Origin: CAYUVA01 sp964448115 [NCBI: uncultured bacterium] | Lineage (GTDB): Bacteria > CAYUVA01 | NCBI GenBank assembly: GCA_964448115.1 | Contig: CAYUVA010000006.1 | Coordinates: forward strand, 51,871-115,870 | Reading direction: 5' to 3' | DNA: 64,000 bases | Part shown: piece by piece, positions 24,404-32,476 of the stretch | Layout of the letters: each line of letters opens with the position of its first letter | How positions within the stretch are numbered: position 1 is the first letter of the stretch | Position numbers and translations under genes: made by a program | The notes under the pieces: model-generated | Seen by the model: the letters and a program-made list of their open reading frames with translations, nothing else | Told to the model about the DNA's origin: nothing | Database searches by the model: none

Positions 24404-26776
24404 ATGATAAACAAGATCCTGATCAAGATAGTAAATAGCGTGATCAACAAGCTACTTCGCAAGTATAAGATCCCGGACGAGGTGCTTTTATACCTAAGGA
24501 GCGCCTCGGCGATCAGTAGCAAGGGGAAGGTCAAGTATCCGACCGAACTTTTGCCATTGGGGGCTAGGCTCTATAGTCAAGGATTCCTTAATTTCATGGT
24601 GCTGCAGACCAACCTGGACTGGGTATTGCCCTACTGGGCTTGTAAGCAGTACGACTACAAGACTCCCAGCTTCATCCCAAGAGCGCTCTATCCGATCTCT
24701 TTGAACGCCTCCCATCGCGATTGGACTATGTTCGGCAATCTCGATTCCAAGCTGGAGGGTATAGTTGATCCCCGGGGGCTAACTACCCCCTGGATCAACT
24801 CCTACTCGGTAGATGTATGGCTCAAAGGGGCAGATGGGTGGATATTCCCTTCCCGGCTCACTGAATTCGAGCAGTCGGTTCCTGAGCATGCGCCAGTTGT
24901 AACCAACCGATTTAGCAGCGATGCAGCCGATGTCGCCACCCGCATATATGCCGTTAAGGCACGAGAGAAAGACCTTTGCCGCATGGAGGTAACCGTAACA
25001 AATGTCTCCGAGGAAAAGATCGAGACCTCGCTGGCAATAGCGGTGAGACCATTCAATCCCGAAGGGGTTACTACATTATTCGATCTTGAGTTCAAGTATC
25101 CTGGGTATTTCATACTCGACGGCAATATCGGACCGGTTTTTAGGGAATTCCCTAGCAGGATTGCTTGTTCTAGCTATGAAAGGGGCGATGTGGCCCTTGC
25201 TCTTGATGGGGCCAGCGATCGGTCATCGGCATCTTGCCCAGCCGGTTTGGCTAGCGGGGCAGCAATCTATGATATCGCCCTTAAGAAGGGAGAAACATAC
25301 TCGGTGAACCTTGCCTTTCCGATGAGGGCAATCAAGGCGAACCTGGATGAAGTCCAGCATATCAAGGCATCGATGGATACCATCGTGATCGATGATGTTA
25401 TATCTAGCTGGGAAGAAAGGCTCTTCGAGGGGATGCTGGTCAGATTGCCTGATAAGGAACTGGAGCGCCTTTTCAATGTAAACAAGTATTACTTACTTCT
25501 TCTCGATGATGCTGGTTCGATCACTCCCGGTCCAGCCACCTACCATCACTTCTGGTTTCGCGATGCTGCCTACATGGTTTATGCGCTGGACCTGGTCGGA
25601 TATCACAGCCTGGCAAGACGCATCCTGTTTAGCTATCCCTATCGCCAGGATGTAAATGGATTCTTCATCTCTCAAAATGGCGAATGGGACTCGAATGGGC
25701 AGGCGATCTGGGCACTGATGAACCATTACTACCTAACCCGGGACAAGAGATTTCTGCGAGAGGTTTATCCTTCGATTAGCCGTGGCGTTGGCTGGATAAG
25801 GGAAGCGAGACTGCTCAAGGGGCATGAGAACACCCCACATCATGGTCTCTTGCCGGCGGGGTTTAGTGCTGAACACCTAGGGAATGTTGATTATTATTTC
25901 TGGGATAACTTCTGGTGCCTTGCCGGCGTAAGGGAGGCGTTATTTGCGGCTAAGATCCTGAACAAGGTGGAGGATACAATCATGTTTCACGACCTCTTCG
26001 AGGATTATCGCAGAAGCATCGAGAGGGCGATGGATCATGCCCAGGAGAAGCTGGGAGACAAGCTCATCCCGGCAGGTCCCTATCGGCGCATGGACTGCGG
26101 CGCCATCGGCTCGATATGCGCTGTATATCCATTGGACCTGTTAGCCTATCATAATACAGCGGTGAGGAATACGCTAAATTATATACTAACCAACTTTTGT
26201 CATAATAAGTGCTTCTTCCAGGATATGGTGCACTCCGGCATCAATGCATACCTGACATTGCACCTGGCGCAGTCTTACTTGATGGGACGCGATAAAACTT
26301 GCCTGGAGATCTTTGAGGAGATACGCAAGCTGGCAACTCCTACCCTTACTTATCCGGAGGCGATCCATCCGAGCAGCGGTGGAGGCTGTATGGGAGATGG
26401 GCACCATGGATGGGCAGCCGCCGAGATCTTGACCATGATTCGAAACCTGATCTTCATGACCCATAACAACATACTGGAGCTGTTCCCGGTACCAATAGAA
26501 TCATGGTTCAAAGAAGGCTCGACAATCTCGGTAAAGGATGGGGGCAGCATATTTGGAGCGATCAGCTTTACCCTCAAGGTAGGCAAGGACCTGTTGGAGA
26601 TCGACCTGGAACCGAGGTTTTTGGTCTCGCCGGATAAGATAGCCATCAATATCCCCTTGCCGTTGGCTGTTGCCGAGGCTGATGGGAGCGAGGTTGCCAT
26701 ACAACAAAGAGGGGATATCAGCTACCTCGAATGCGATGTAACAACTCGACGATTGATTGCAAAGTTCAAGACATAA
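24404..26776 (+). CDS. Six-hairpin (alpha/alpha-barrel) glycosidase-like protein
   Basis: This 790-residue protein has no signal peptide. It has an N-terminal beta-sandwich-like region (about 60-330), then an alpha/alpha-toroid catalytic domain (about 350-680) with HHFWFRDAAYMVYALDLVG, NGEWDSNGQAIWALMNHYY and DYYFWDNFWCLAGV, repeats of aromatic/acidic loops as in GH15, GH63 and related clans, and a small C-terminal strand domain. It probably acts on an alpha-linked glucan or another oligosaccharide in the cytoplasm; substrate and catalytic acids cannot be fixed from sequence alone. It is followed after 5 bases by the DUF4388 gene. Confidence 0.75.
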   Translation: MINKILIKIVNSVINKLLRKYKIPDEVLLYLRSASAISSKGKVKYPTELLPLGARLYSQGFLNFMVLQTNLDWVLPYWACKQYDYKTPSFIPRALYPISLNASHRDWTMFGNLDSKLEGIVDPRGLTTPWINSYSVDVWLKGADGWIFPSRLTEFEQSVPEHAPVVTNRFSSDAADVATRIYAVKAREKDLCRMEVTVTNVSEEKIETSLAIAVRPFNPEGVTTLFDLEFKYPGYFILDGNIGPVFREFPSRIACSSYERGDVALALDGASDRSSASCPAGLASGAAIYDIALKKGETYSVNLAFPMRAIKANLDEVQHIKASMDTIVIDDVISSWEERLFEGMLVRLPDKELERLFNVNKYYLLLLDDAGSITPGPATYHHFWFRDAAYMVYALDLVGYHSLARRILFSYPYRQDVNGFFISQNGEWDSNGQAIWALMNHYYLTRDKRFLREVYPSISRGVGWIREARLLKGHENTPHHGLLPAGFSAEHLGNVDYYFWDNFWCLAGVREALFAAKILNKVEDTIMFHDLFEDYRRSIERAMDHAQEKLGDKLIPAGPYRRMDCGAIGSICAVYPLDLLAYHNTAVRNTLNYILTNFCHNKCFFQDMVHSGINAYLTLHLAQSYLMGRDKTCLEIFEEIRKLATPTLTYPEAIHPSSGGGCMGDGHHGWAAAEILTMIRNLIFMTHNNILELFPVPIESWFKEGSTISVKDGGSIFGAISFTLKVGKDLLEIDLEPRFLVSPDKIAINIPLPLAVAEADGSEVAIQQRGDISYLECDVTTRRLIAKFKT

Positions 26777-26781
26777 GAATC

Positions 26782-27921
26782 ATGGGCGTTTATGGCGATG
26801 TAAGAACCTTCTCTATCCCTGATATTATCAATTGGATAGCTATGGGGAAGCGTACCGGTATCCTTGTTTTGAATAAAGTCAGGGAGACCAAGAAGATCTT
26901 TTTCATCAAGGGGGATCTCGCCTCGGCATACTCCAGTCTTGCCAGCGACTCATTGGCTAACTTCATCGTAAAAAAAGGTATTCTATCCCGTGAGATGGTT
27001 TATGCACGAATAAACACCATCAAGGATAGCGACAAGGATGTAGCCCTCAAGCTGATGAACCAGGGACTTATCACCCTGGAGGATGTAGTGCAGAGCCTAT
27101 ATATGAAGATCGAGGATGTCTTTTACTCGGTATATGGCTGGGATAAGGGGCAGTTTTTATTTTTGGATCAGGATCTTCCATATAGCCAGTTCCTCTTCGT
27201 TCGTATGCCGAGTCAAAAGTATATACTTGAAGGCTCGCGGCGAAGGGATGAGTGGAAGATCATCCGACAGGAATTCCCTGAATATGACATGATGATCCAC
27301 CCCATCGAGGATAAAAAACTGGTCAAGAAAAAGGCATCATCGCTCAGCCAGACCGCCAGGCAGATACTAGGTATGCTGGATAAGTCAATGGCAATCTTTC
27401 AGATAATCGCACTAAGCGAATTCTCCGAGTTCGATGTCATGTTCGAGCTTATGCAGCTAAAAAAAGAGGGCTTGATCAAGGTTCAGGATATTTATAAATC
27501 AGAGATCTTCGACAAGGAGGAGCGAATAGAGCAGCATTTCAAGGAGGGTGTCAAGTACTTCCACGAGGGAAGGATAATCGATGCCATAGACTCCTTCGAG
27601 AAGGTACTCTCCCTGGAGCCAAGACACTTTTCCTCCAAGAGATATCTTCAGCAGGCAAAAAATCTCATCTTCGAGAAGATCTACAACACTATCGGACACA
27701 GCAAGAAGGTTCCACAACGCTTTGCTGAGGTCGCTGACTGCACAATAAACGAGTTCTATTTGACCGAGCAAGAAAAACGAATCTTAGAGAAGATAGACGG
27801 AAAGGCCACGGTAAAAGACCTCTATTCGCAGGATGAAGCTGATATGAACACGGTCTATTATACGCTTTATCGGCTAATCGAGGCGAATATTATCGTGCTT
27901 TCCGAGGAGCCGGCGGCATGA
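26782..27921 (+). CDS. DUF4388 domain protein with TPR-like and C-terminal winged-helix-like parts
   Basis: This protein of about 379 residues starts MGVYGDVRTFSIPDIINWIA, the typical DUF4388 (PatA N-terminal-like) opening, running to about residue 230. A TPR-like hairpin (HFKEGVKYFHEGRIIDAIDSF, about 265-300) and a C-terminal helical module follow. The start was moved to 26782 because the family begins there; an upstream in-frame ATG at 26731 would overlap the glycosidase by 46 bases. DUF4388 proteins are linked to regulation in deltaproteobacteria and cyanobacteria, but the mechanism is unclear. It overlaps ccmE by 4 bases. Confidence 0.85.
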   Translation: MGVYGDVRTFSIPDIINWIAMGKRTGILVLNKVRETKKIFFIKGDLASAYSSLASDSLANFIVKKGILSREMVYARINTIKDSDKDVALKLMNQGLITLEDVVQSLYMKIEDVFYSVYGWDKGQFLFLDQDLPYSQFLFVRMPSQKYILEGSRRRDEWKIIRQEFPEYDMMIHPIEDKKLVKKKASSLSQTARQILGMLDKSMAIFQIIALSEFSEFDVMFELMQLKKEGLIKVQDIYKSEIFDKEERIEQHFKEGVKYFHEGRIIDAIDSFEKVLSLEPRHFSSKRYLQQAKNLIFEKIYNTIGHSKKVPQRFAEVADCTINEFYLTEQEKRILEKIDGKATVKDLYSQDEADMNTVYYTLYRLIEANIIVLSEEPAA

Positions 27922-28325
27922 GGAAAGATAAAATCCCAAAGAAACTACTAACTCCTCTAATCATCGTATTTATCGGTGCATTGCTCATCTATCTCGGATT
28001 AAGGGAGAGCACGGTCTATTACTATACTATCGAGGAGTTCAAGACCAATTATCAAGATCTGAAGGACAAAACCTTTCGTATAAACGGCTTGGTCAAGGAT
28101 GGCTCCATAGTGAAAATCAATCGTCCCGAAGACAACCTGCTGTTCGATCTAATCGACAAGGATGACAACAAATCAGATAGCGTACAGATTCTCTACAGCG
28201 GCGCTGTGCCTGACCTGCTGGTCGATTCTGCCGAGGTTGTAGTGGAAGGCAGACCGATCAGCCTCCGAAAATTCAAGGCTACAACTATAATCACTAAATG
28301 CCCCTCCAAGTATGAATCTAAATAA
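27918..28325 (+). CDS. ccmE: Cytochrome c maturation heme chaperone CcmE, CxxxY type
   Basis: This 135-residue, membrane-anchored (helix about 11-28) OB-fold protein carries heme in the periplasm. The usual heme-binding HxxxY is replaced by CPSKY: Cys128 and Tyr132. The CxxxY form is known from archaea and Desulfovibrio-type bacteria with the reduced System I*, which lacks CcmH. The rest of the domain (FRINGLVKDGSIVK, QILYSGAVPDLL) fits CcmE well. GGAG precedes the ATG. It overlaps the preceding gene by 4 bases and ccmF by 14 bases. The Cys replacement is read directly; the System I* label is inference from it. Confidence 0.9.
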   Translation: MRKDKIPKKLLTPLIIVFIGALLIYLGLRESTVYYYTIEEFKTNYQDLKDKTFRINGLVKDGSIVKINRPEDNLLFDLIDKDDNKSDSVQILYSGAVPDLLVDSAEVVVEGRPISLRKFKATTIITKCPSKYESK

Positions 28326-30267
28326 CCTCGGCTCCCACCTTTTATTCCTATCCTTTTTCACATCCATAGCAACCGTGATATTTTGTGTGATCGGGTACAT
28401 AAGATCCGATGGCACTTACCTGCGAGCCGCAAGAAGGGGGCTTTTAGCGGTTGCCGTAATGGTGGGATGCTCCAGCTTCATCTTACTTAGAGCCTTAATC
28501 AATAGCGACTTTTCGGTCAAGTATGTCTGGGGCTATACCAGCCTGGAGCTGCCCTTTCTTTACAAGCTATCAGCCTTTTGGGCAGGTAATGCCGGCTCAT
28601 TGTTATTCTGGACTTTAGCCATGAGCTGGATGGTGCTTTTCGGCACCCGCAAGGTCGAGGCTACCTTTGATCTTAGAACCAGCTATTCTATCTATGGTTT
28701 AATCGCGCTTATCGAGACATTATTCCTTTTCCCACTACTTAAGATAAGCTCCCCCTTCGTTTTATTTACCACCTGGTTGCCAAATGGAGCAGGGTTGAAT
28801 CCGCTGCTACAGAACCTGGGCATGATATTCCATCCGCCGCTGTTATTTTTGGGATATGCCGGCTTCACCATCCCCTTTGCACTGGCACTAGGGAACCTGG
28901 TTGCGGGGAGTTCCAATGCGGACTGGATTCGCCTGACCAGAAGATGGACGCTAATCTCATGGCTGTTTCTGACCATAGGTATCGTGCTAGGTGCAGCCTG
29001 GGCTTATGTGGAGCTTGGCTGGGGTGGATACTGGGCGTGGGATCCAGTGGAGAACGCATCATTCTTGCCCTGGCTCACTGCGACTGCCTTTTTGCACTCG
29101 GTGATCCTGCAGCAGCGTCGCGGGTTGTTCAAGGCGTGGAACATATCCCTGGTGGTGATAACCTTTCTGCTTTGCATCTTTGCCACCTATTTGACACGCA
29201 GCGGGGTGCTAAGCTCGCTGCACGCCTTTGGAGAATCGACCATTGGTAATTATTTTCTCGTATTCATGGGGCTGATTACCATTTTTAGCCTGGTAATCAT
29301 CTTAGCCAGGATGCGGATGCTGGAGTCAGAGGAATTGAGCTTTGGATTTCATCGCGAGACCTACTTCCTGGCGAACAACTTCGTATTCGTACTTATGGCA
29401 GTGGTGGTCTTCTATGGCACAATGAGTCCAATGATCTGGCGCGTGCTGGCAGATAGGGAGGTTACCTACCAGGCTAGCTTTTATGTTCGTACCCTTGCAC
29501 CGCTTAGCATTATCCTGGTTGTATCACTAGGCTTGTGTGTCATCTCAGGCTGGTCGCGGAGCATTTCGAGCAGGGTTGCTTGGCGTCTGCTTGCCTGCAT
29601 AGTTACTGGGTTTGCTGTTCAGGTGGCACTTTGGGCAACCAAGGTCAGCGAACGCTGGATACTTATTTTCATACCTGTATTAACCTTTGCACTAAGCGCG
29701 GTTTTATTGGACCTGGGAAGGCTAATGATGGCTTCAAATTCAAGTGTAAAAAAGAGCCAAGGCTATCGATCGATCGGCTTCAAACCCCGTCAACTAGGCG
29801 CTGCTATCATCCACCTGGGAATGGTGTTGTTTCTTGTCGGCACGGTGGTCTCATCGGTTTACAATTACGAGAAGGACTTGGCGCTTCTGCCCGGCGAGAG
29901 TGCAGCGCTCGATAACTATCCACCCAGGGATTATAGCATAGAGTACCTTAGAGAGATATCGTATTCAACGCCACTTAAGGATGTCTTTGGCATCGAGGTT
30001 ATGCTTTACGAGAAGAATCGGGCAATGGCGTTACTCAACCCGCGCAAGGATCTGCACCATCTCCACGAGCAGCCACAGACCGAGGTAGCAATACGAACCG
30101 GGCTTATGGAGGATGTTTATGTTATCCTGCGCGGCTTCGAGAATGGGCGAGCACACATATCGATAAGCGTCAAGCCGATGGTGATCTGGCTCTGGATCGG
30201 CACCGGGCTCATAGTTATCGGCGGCATGATCGCCCTGATAGAGCCATCCCGTCCCCGCATTCAATAG
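28312..30267 (+). CDS. ccmF: Heme lyase CcmF
   Basis: This 651-residue polytopic membrane protein joins heme from CcmE to apocytochrome c. The WWD heme-handling loop is visible as WGGYWAWDPVENASFLPW, with flanking His residues in NLGMIFHPPLLFLG. There are about 14 hydrophobic helices and a C-terminal periplasmic domain (about 520-625) before a last helix. The ATG lies within the last codons of ccmE. No CcmH, CcmG, CcmA or CcmB gene lies in the window. The length fits the family. Confidence 0.94.
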   Translation: MNLNNLGSHLLFLSFFTSIATVIFCVIGYIRSDGTYLRAARRGLLAVAVMVGCSSFILLRALINSDFSVKYVWGYTSLELPFLYKLSAFWAGNAGSLLFWTLAMSWMVLFGTRKVEATFDLRTSYSIYGLIALIETLFLFPLLKISSPFVLFTTWLPNGAGLNPLLQNLGMIFHPPLLFLGYAGFTIPFALALGNLVAGSSNADWIRLTRRWTLISWLFLTIGIVLGAAWAYVELGWGGYWAWDPVENASFLPWLTATAFLHSVILQQRRGLFKAWNISLVVITFLLCIFATYLTRSGVLSSLHAFGESTIGNYFLVFMGLITIFSLVIILARMRMLESEELSFGFHRETYFLANNFVFVLMAVVVFYGTMSPMIWRVLADREVTYQASFYVRTLAPLSIILVVSLGLCVISGWSRSISSRVAWRLLACIVTGFAVQVALWATKVSERWILIFIPVLTFALSAVLLDLGRLMMASNSSVKKSQGYRSIGFKPRQLGAAIIHLGMVLFLVGTVVSSVYNYEKDLALLPGESAALDNYPPRDYSIEYLREISYSTPLKDVFGIEVMLYEKNRAMALLNPRKDLHHLHEQPQTEVAIRTGLMEDVYVILRGFENGRAHISISVKPMVIWLWIGTGLIVIGGMIALIEPSRPRIQ

Positions 30268-30271
30268 GCGA

Positions 30272-30910
30272 TCACAGATCTTCAAGCACTGCTCTAGCTG
30301 GCGCGCCATCAAGCCCTATAAATGCTAAAGGAAGGCAGATCAGACGGTAATCGCCGGGTTCTATGGCAGACAGATTCAAGCCCTCAAGGATAATCACTCC
30401 AGCACCGAGCAACCTTCGATGAACCCTGGCTTCTCTTGCGCCATAGCGCTCCACGGATATATAATCGAAGCCTACAAGCTGCACGCCGGCATCGATAATC
30501 GCCTCTGCTGCCGATAGGTCAAGGTATGCATGATCCTCCCTGAATCGATTATCGCTAGTCCAAATCCGCGAGTTGGGGGTTCGGATGAGTAAACGCTTGC
30601 TCCATTGAATACCTACATTTAATAGATCCTCACCGGCAATAGCACCCCCATGTTGGACCTCGATTACTCTCGCATTGCCAACAAGAAGCTCCAGGGGCAC
30701 CTGATCACTCCTGATTCCGCTGTTAACGAAGTGATAAGGGGGATCGATATGGGTGCCAGCGTGGCTGCTCATTGTAAGGCGACTGAGATTACACTTAGCC
30801 CCTTTGTCCATGGATTGCACTTGTTCTATCTTGAGCTTCGGGTCCCCGGGATAGCATAACATTCCCTCGAACAAGCGCATGCTGATGTCATGGATTTTCT
30901 TTTCTTCCAT
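30272..30910 (-). CDS. Cyclase-family hydrolase (kynurenine formamidase-like)
   Basis: This 212-residue enzyme has the metal-binding HAGTHIDPPYHF motif (HxGTHxDxPxHF) of the cyclase/KynB family, preceded by DISMRLFEGMLCYPGDP. The family includes kynurenine formamidase and other amidohydrolases; the substrate here is unknown and no tryptophan-degradation gene is nearby. The start was set at the ATG at 30910; a TTG at 30946 would add 12 residues. A promoter-like pair ends 6 bases before the ATG, consistent with a leaderless message. It runs convergent to ccmF with a 4-base gap. Confidence 0.85.
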   Translation of the reverse strand: MEEKKIHDISMRLFEGMLCYPGDPKLKIEQVQSMDKGAKCNLSRLTMSSHAGTHIDPPYHFVNSGIRSDQVPLELLVGNARVIEVQHGGAIAGEDLLNVGIQWSKRLLIRTPNSRIWTSDNRFREDHAYLDLSAAEAIIDAGVQLVGFDYISVERYGAREARVHRRLLGAGVIILEGLNLSAIEPGDYRLICLPLAFIGLDGAPARAVLEDL

Positions 30911-30916
30911 GTTTTT

Positions 30917-30946
30917 ATGATAGTCTAGTAGCAATGTTAATATCAA
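30917..30946 (-). promoter_or_regulatory. Promoter-like pair directly before the cyclase gene
   Basis: TTGATA (30946-30941), 18 bases, TATCAT (30922-30917) on the minus strand. The -10 box ends 6 bases before the ATG, so transcription would begin at or near the A of the start codon. The remaining sequence to 31102 shows no further gene. Confidence 0.45.
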
Positions 30947-31102
30947 CCTTGAAATGAGAGGGGGAAGTGATATTATAAGCCATCGAAAACGGTTCGTATC
31001 GTGCGAGGCTAGAGCGACCTATCGATCTAGCCTGTGATACGATCTGATATGGCAAAAACAAATGGCCTTATGTAAAAATGAGAAAGATGCGGGAGGACAA
31101 GG

Positions 31103-31942
31103 ATGCGAGAGATCCATGTAGATGAGATAGCGAAGCTGGTTGCGCCACTGACCTACCAGGCGAACTACTACCTTGGTGAAGATGTACTCAATTCCCTTAA
31201 AGAGGGGCTGGAAAAGGAAATAAGCCCTGCTGGCAAGGATATCTTCAGGCAGCTTATCAAGAATGCAGAGATCGCCCGTGATGAGCAGATGCCGATCTGC
31301 CAGGACTGCGGTCTGGCGGTCTATTTTGTCGAGCTGGGCGTGGATGTGCATATAGTCGGCGGCACCCTGCGCGATGCATTGGAGCAGGCTACACGAGTCG
31401 GCTACAAGGAGGGCTACCTGCGCAAATCTACCTGCGACCCATTCACCAGAAAAAACATAGGGGACAACACCCCCAGTATTATTCATCTCGAGCAGGTTCC
31501 CGGCGACAAGATAAAGATCATCTTTGCTCCCAAGGGTGGTGGCAGCGAGAATATGAGCCGGGTTACAATGTTGGCACCTTCACAGGGAATTGAGGGAGTA
31601 AAGAAATTCGTAGTCAATCGCGTGTCAGAAGCTGGCGCTAATCCATGTCCTCCGATAGTAGTCGGCATCGGTGTCGGGGGTACATTCGAGCGCTCGGCTT
31701 ATCTTGCAAAAAAGGCGCTTATCCGTGAGTTCGGACAGAGAAATCCCGAAGAGCGTTTCGCAAACTTCGAGCGCGAGGTCTGGGAGGAGTGTAACAAGCT
31801 CGGCATCGGTCCACAGGGGCTGGGTGGCAGGTTCACCGTCCTGGAAGTATTCATGGAGGTGGAGCCTTGTCATATCGCAAGCCTACCCTGTGCGGTAAAT
31901 ATAAACTGCCATGCGACAAGACATAAGGAGATATTGATATAG
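31103..31942 (+). CDS. Class I fumarate hydratase, alpha subunit
   Basis: This 279-residue protein matches the alpha (N-terminal) half of class I [4Fe-4S] fumarases and tartrate dehydratases. The Fe-S ligand region is seen as MPICQDCGLAVYF, with CDPFTRKNIGDNTPS and GAPKGGGSENMSR-like motifs (FAPKGGGSENMSRV). It should need a beta subunit, normally the next gene, but none follows. Instead the stop codon TAG shares its last two bases with the first unit of a heptamer array. GGAGGACAAGG precedes the ATG. The protein ends NCHATRHKEILI, about where the alpha subunit normally ends, so it looks intact. Fumarase versus tartrate dehydratase cannot be decided. Confidence 0.88.
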   Translation: MREIHVDEIAKLVAPLTYQANYYLGEDVLNSLKEGLEKEISPAGKDIFRQLIKNAEIARDEQMPICQDCGLAVYFVELGVDVHIVGGTLRDALEQATRVGYKEGYLRKSTCDPFTRKNIGDNTPSIIHLEQVPGDKIKIIFAPKGGGSENMSRVTMLAPSQGIEGVKKFVVNRVSEAGANPCPPIVVGIGVGGTFERSAYLAKKALIREFGQRNPEERFANFEREVWEECNKLGIGPQGLGGRFTVLEVFMEVEPCHIASLPCAVNINCHATRHKEILI

Positions 31943-32005
31943 GCTTTAGGCTTTAGGCTTTAGGCTTTAGGCTTTAGGCTTTAGGCTTTAGGCTTTAGGC
32001 TTTAG
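31941..32005 (+). repeat. Heptamer array (AGGCTTT)9, left arm
   Basis: Nine perfect tandem copies of AGGCTTT plus AG. The array begins inside the TAG stop of the fumarase alpha gene and its last unit supplies the stop codon of the S23 gene on the other strand. The right-hand array carries the same heptamer in inverted orientation. Confidence 0.97.
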
Positions 32006-32367
32006 TTTTTGGAAGAGCGAAGTGAGGCAATTAGACCTTGGAGAACCCTGCAAGCTTCTTGTTGAAGAACCGATAATTTTCTATGCTGGTCGCGTTTCAG
32101 GTAGCCAAGATCTTTTGACAAATCAAGTAGATAGGCAATCTCGAAAAGAGAACCAAGTGAAATTCCTAGGAAGTGTACATAATCGCGTTGTGAAAACCTG
32201 GCACTACCTTCGACTATATTTGTTGGAACTGAAACAGCAGCGCGCCTTAGCTGAGATGTCAAACCATACAACTCTTCCTTTGGAAAGTATTGTGTTTCCT
32301 TGTAGATCTCTTTCACCAAACAATCGGCAAGTTCGAATGCTTTTAGCCTATGATAATCCCTGGGCAT
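32002..32367 (-). CDS. Four-helix-bundle protein of the S23/IVP family
   Basis: This 121-residue all-helical protein shows the family core SQLRRAAVSVPTNIVEGSAR, then FLGISLGSLFEIAYLLDL. Members were first noted in intervening sequences of 23S rRNA genes and are structurally related to Avd, the accessory protein of diversity-generating retroelements; their function is unknown. No rRNA or reverse transcriptase lies here. Its stop codon is in the left heptamer array, and it has no clear ribosome-binding site (an A-rich leader lies upstream). The gene and its flanking repeats look like one imported unit. Confidence 0.88.
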   Translation of the reverse strand: MPRDYHRLKAFELADCLVKEIYKETQYFPKEELYGLTSQLRRAAVSVPTNIVEGSARFSQRDYVHFLGISLGSLFEIAYLLDLSKDLGYLKRDQHRKLSVLQQEACRVLQGLIASLRSSKN

Positions 32368-32422
32368 ACTTGAAAACTAACATAAATAAAGAAAAAAACA
32401 ACAAAAAACTATTTTCCCAAAA

Positions 32423-32468
32423 GCAAAAAGCCAAGAGCCTAAAGCCTAAAGCCTAAAGCCTAAAGCCT
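32423..32468 (+). repeat. Heptamer array (GCCTAAA)n, right arm, inverted
   Basis: Two degenerate units (GCAAAAA 32423-32429, GCCAAGA 32430-32436), then four perfect GCCTAAA copies (32437-32464) and a partial GCCT. This is the reverse complement of the left-arm heptamer. The degenerate units at the inner edge suggest decay of a once longer array. The array ends 8 bases before the start codon of the next gene. Confidence 0.95.
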
Positions 32469-32476
32469 TAAAAACC

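Larger units (their letters stand above)
31941..32468. mobile_element. Candidate S23/heptamer element
   Basis: A compact unit of about 528 bp: an inverted pair of heptamer arrays (left 31941-32005, right 32423-32468) enclosing one ORF for a four-helix-bundle S23 protein. It sits exactly between the fumarase alpha stop and a point 8 bases before the next gene. There is no transposase, so mobility is inferred from the boundaries, the inverted arrays and the displaced context, not shown. Confidence 0.5.

Noticed and set aside
32002-32367. 23S rRNA intervening sequence
   Set aside because: The S23 protein is present but no rRNA sequence flanks it.
31941-32468. Heptamer arrays as a CRISPR array
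   Set aside because: The units are 7 bases long and directly tandem, without spacers, and no cas gene is near.
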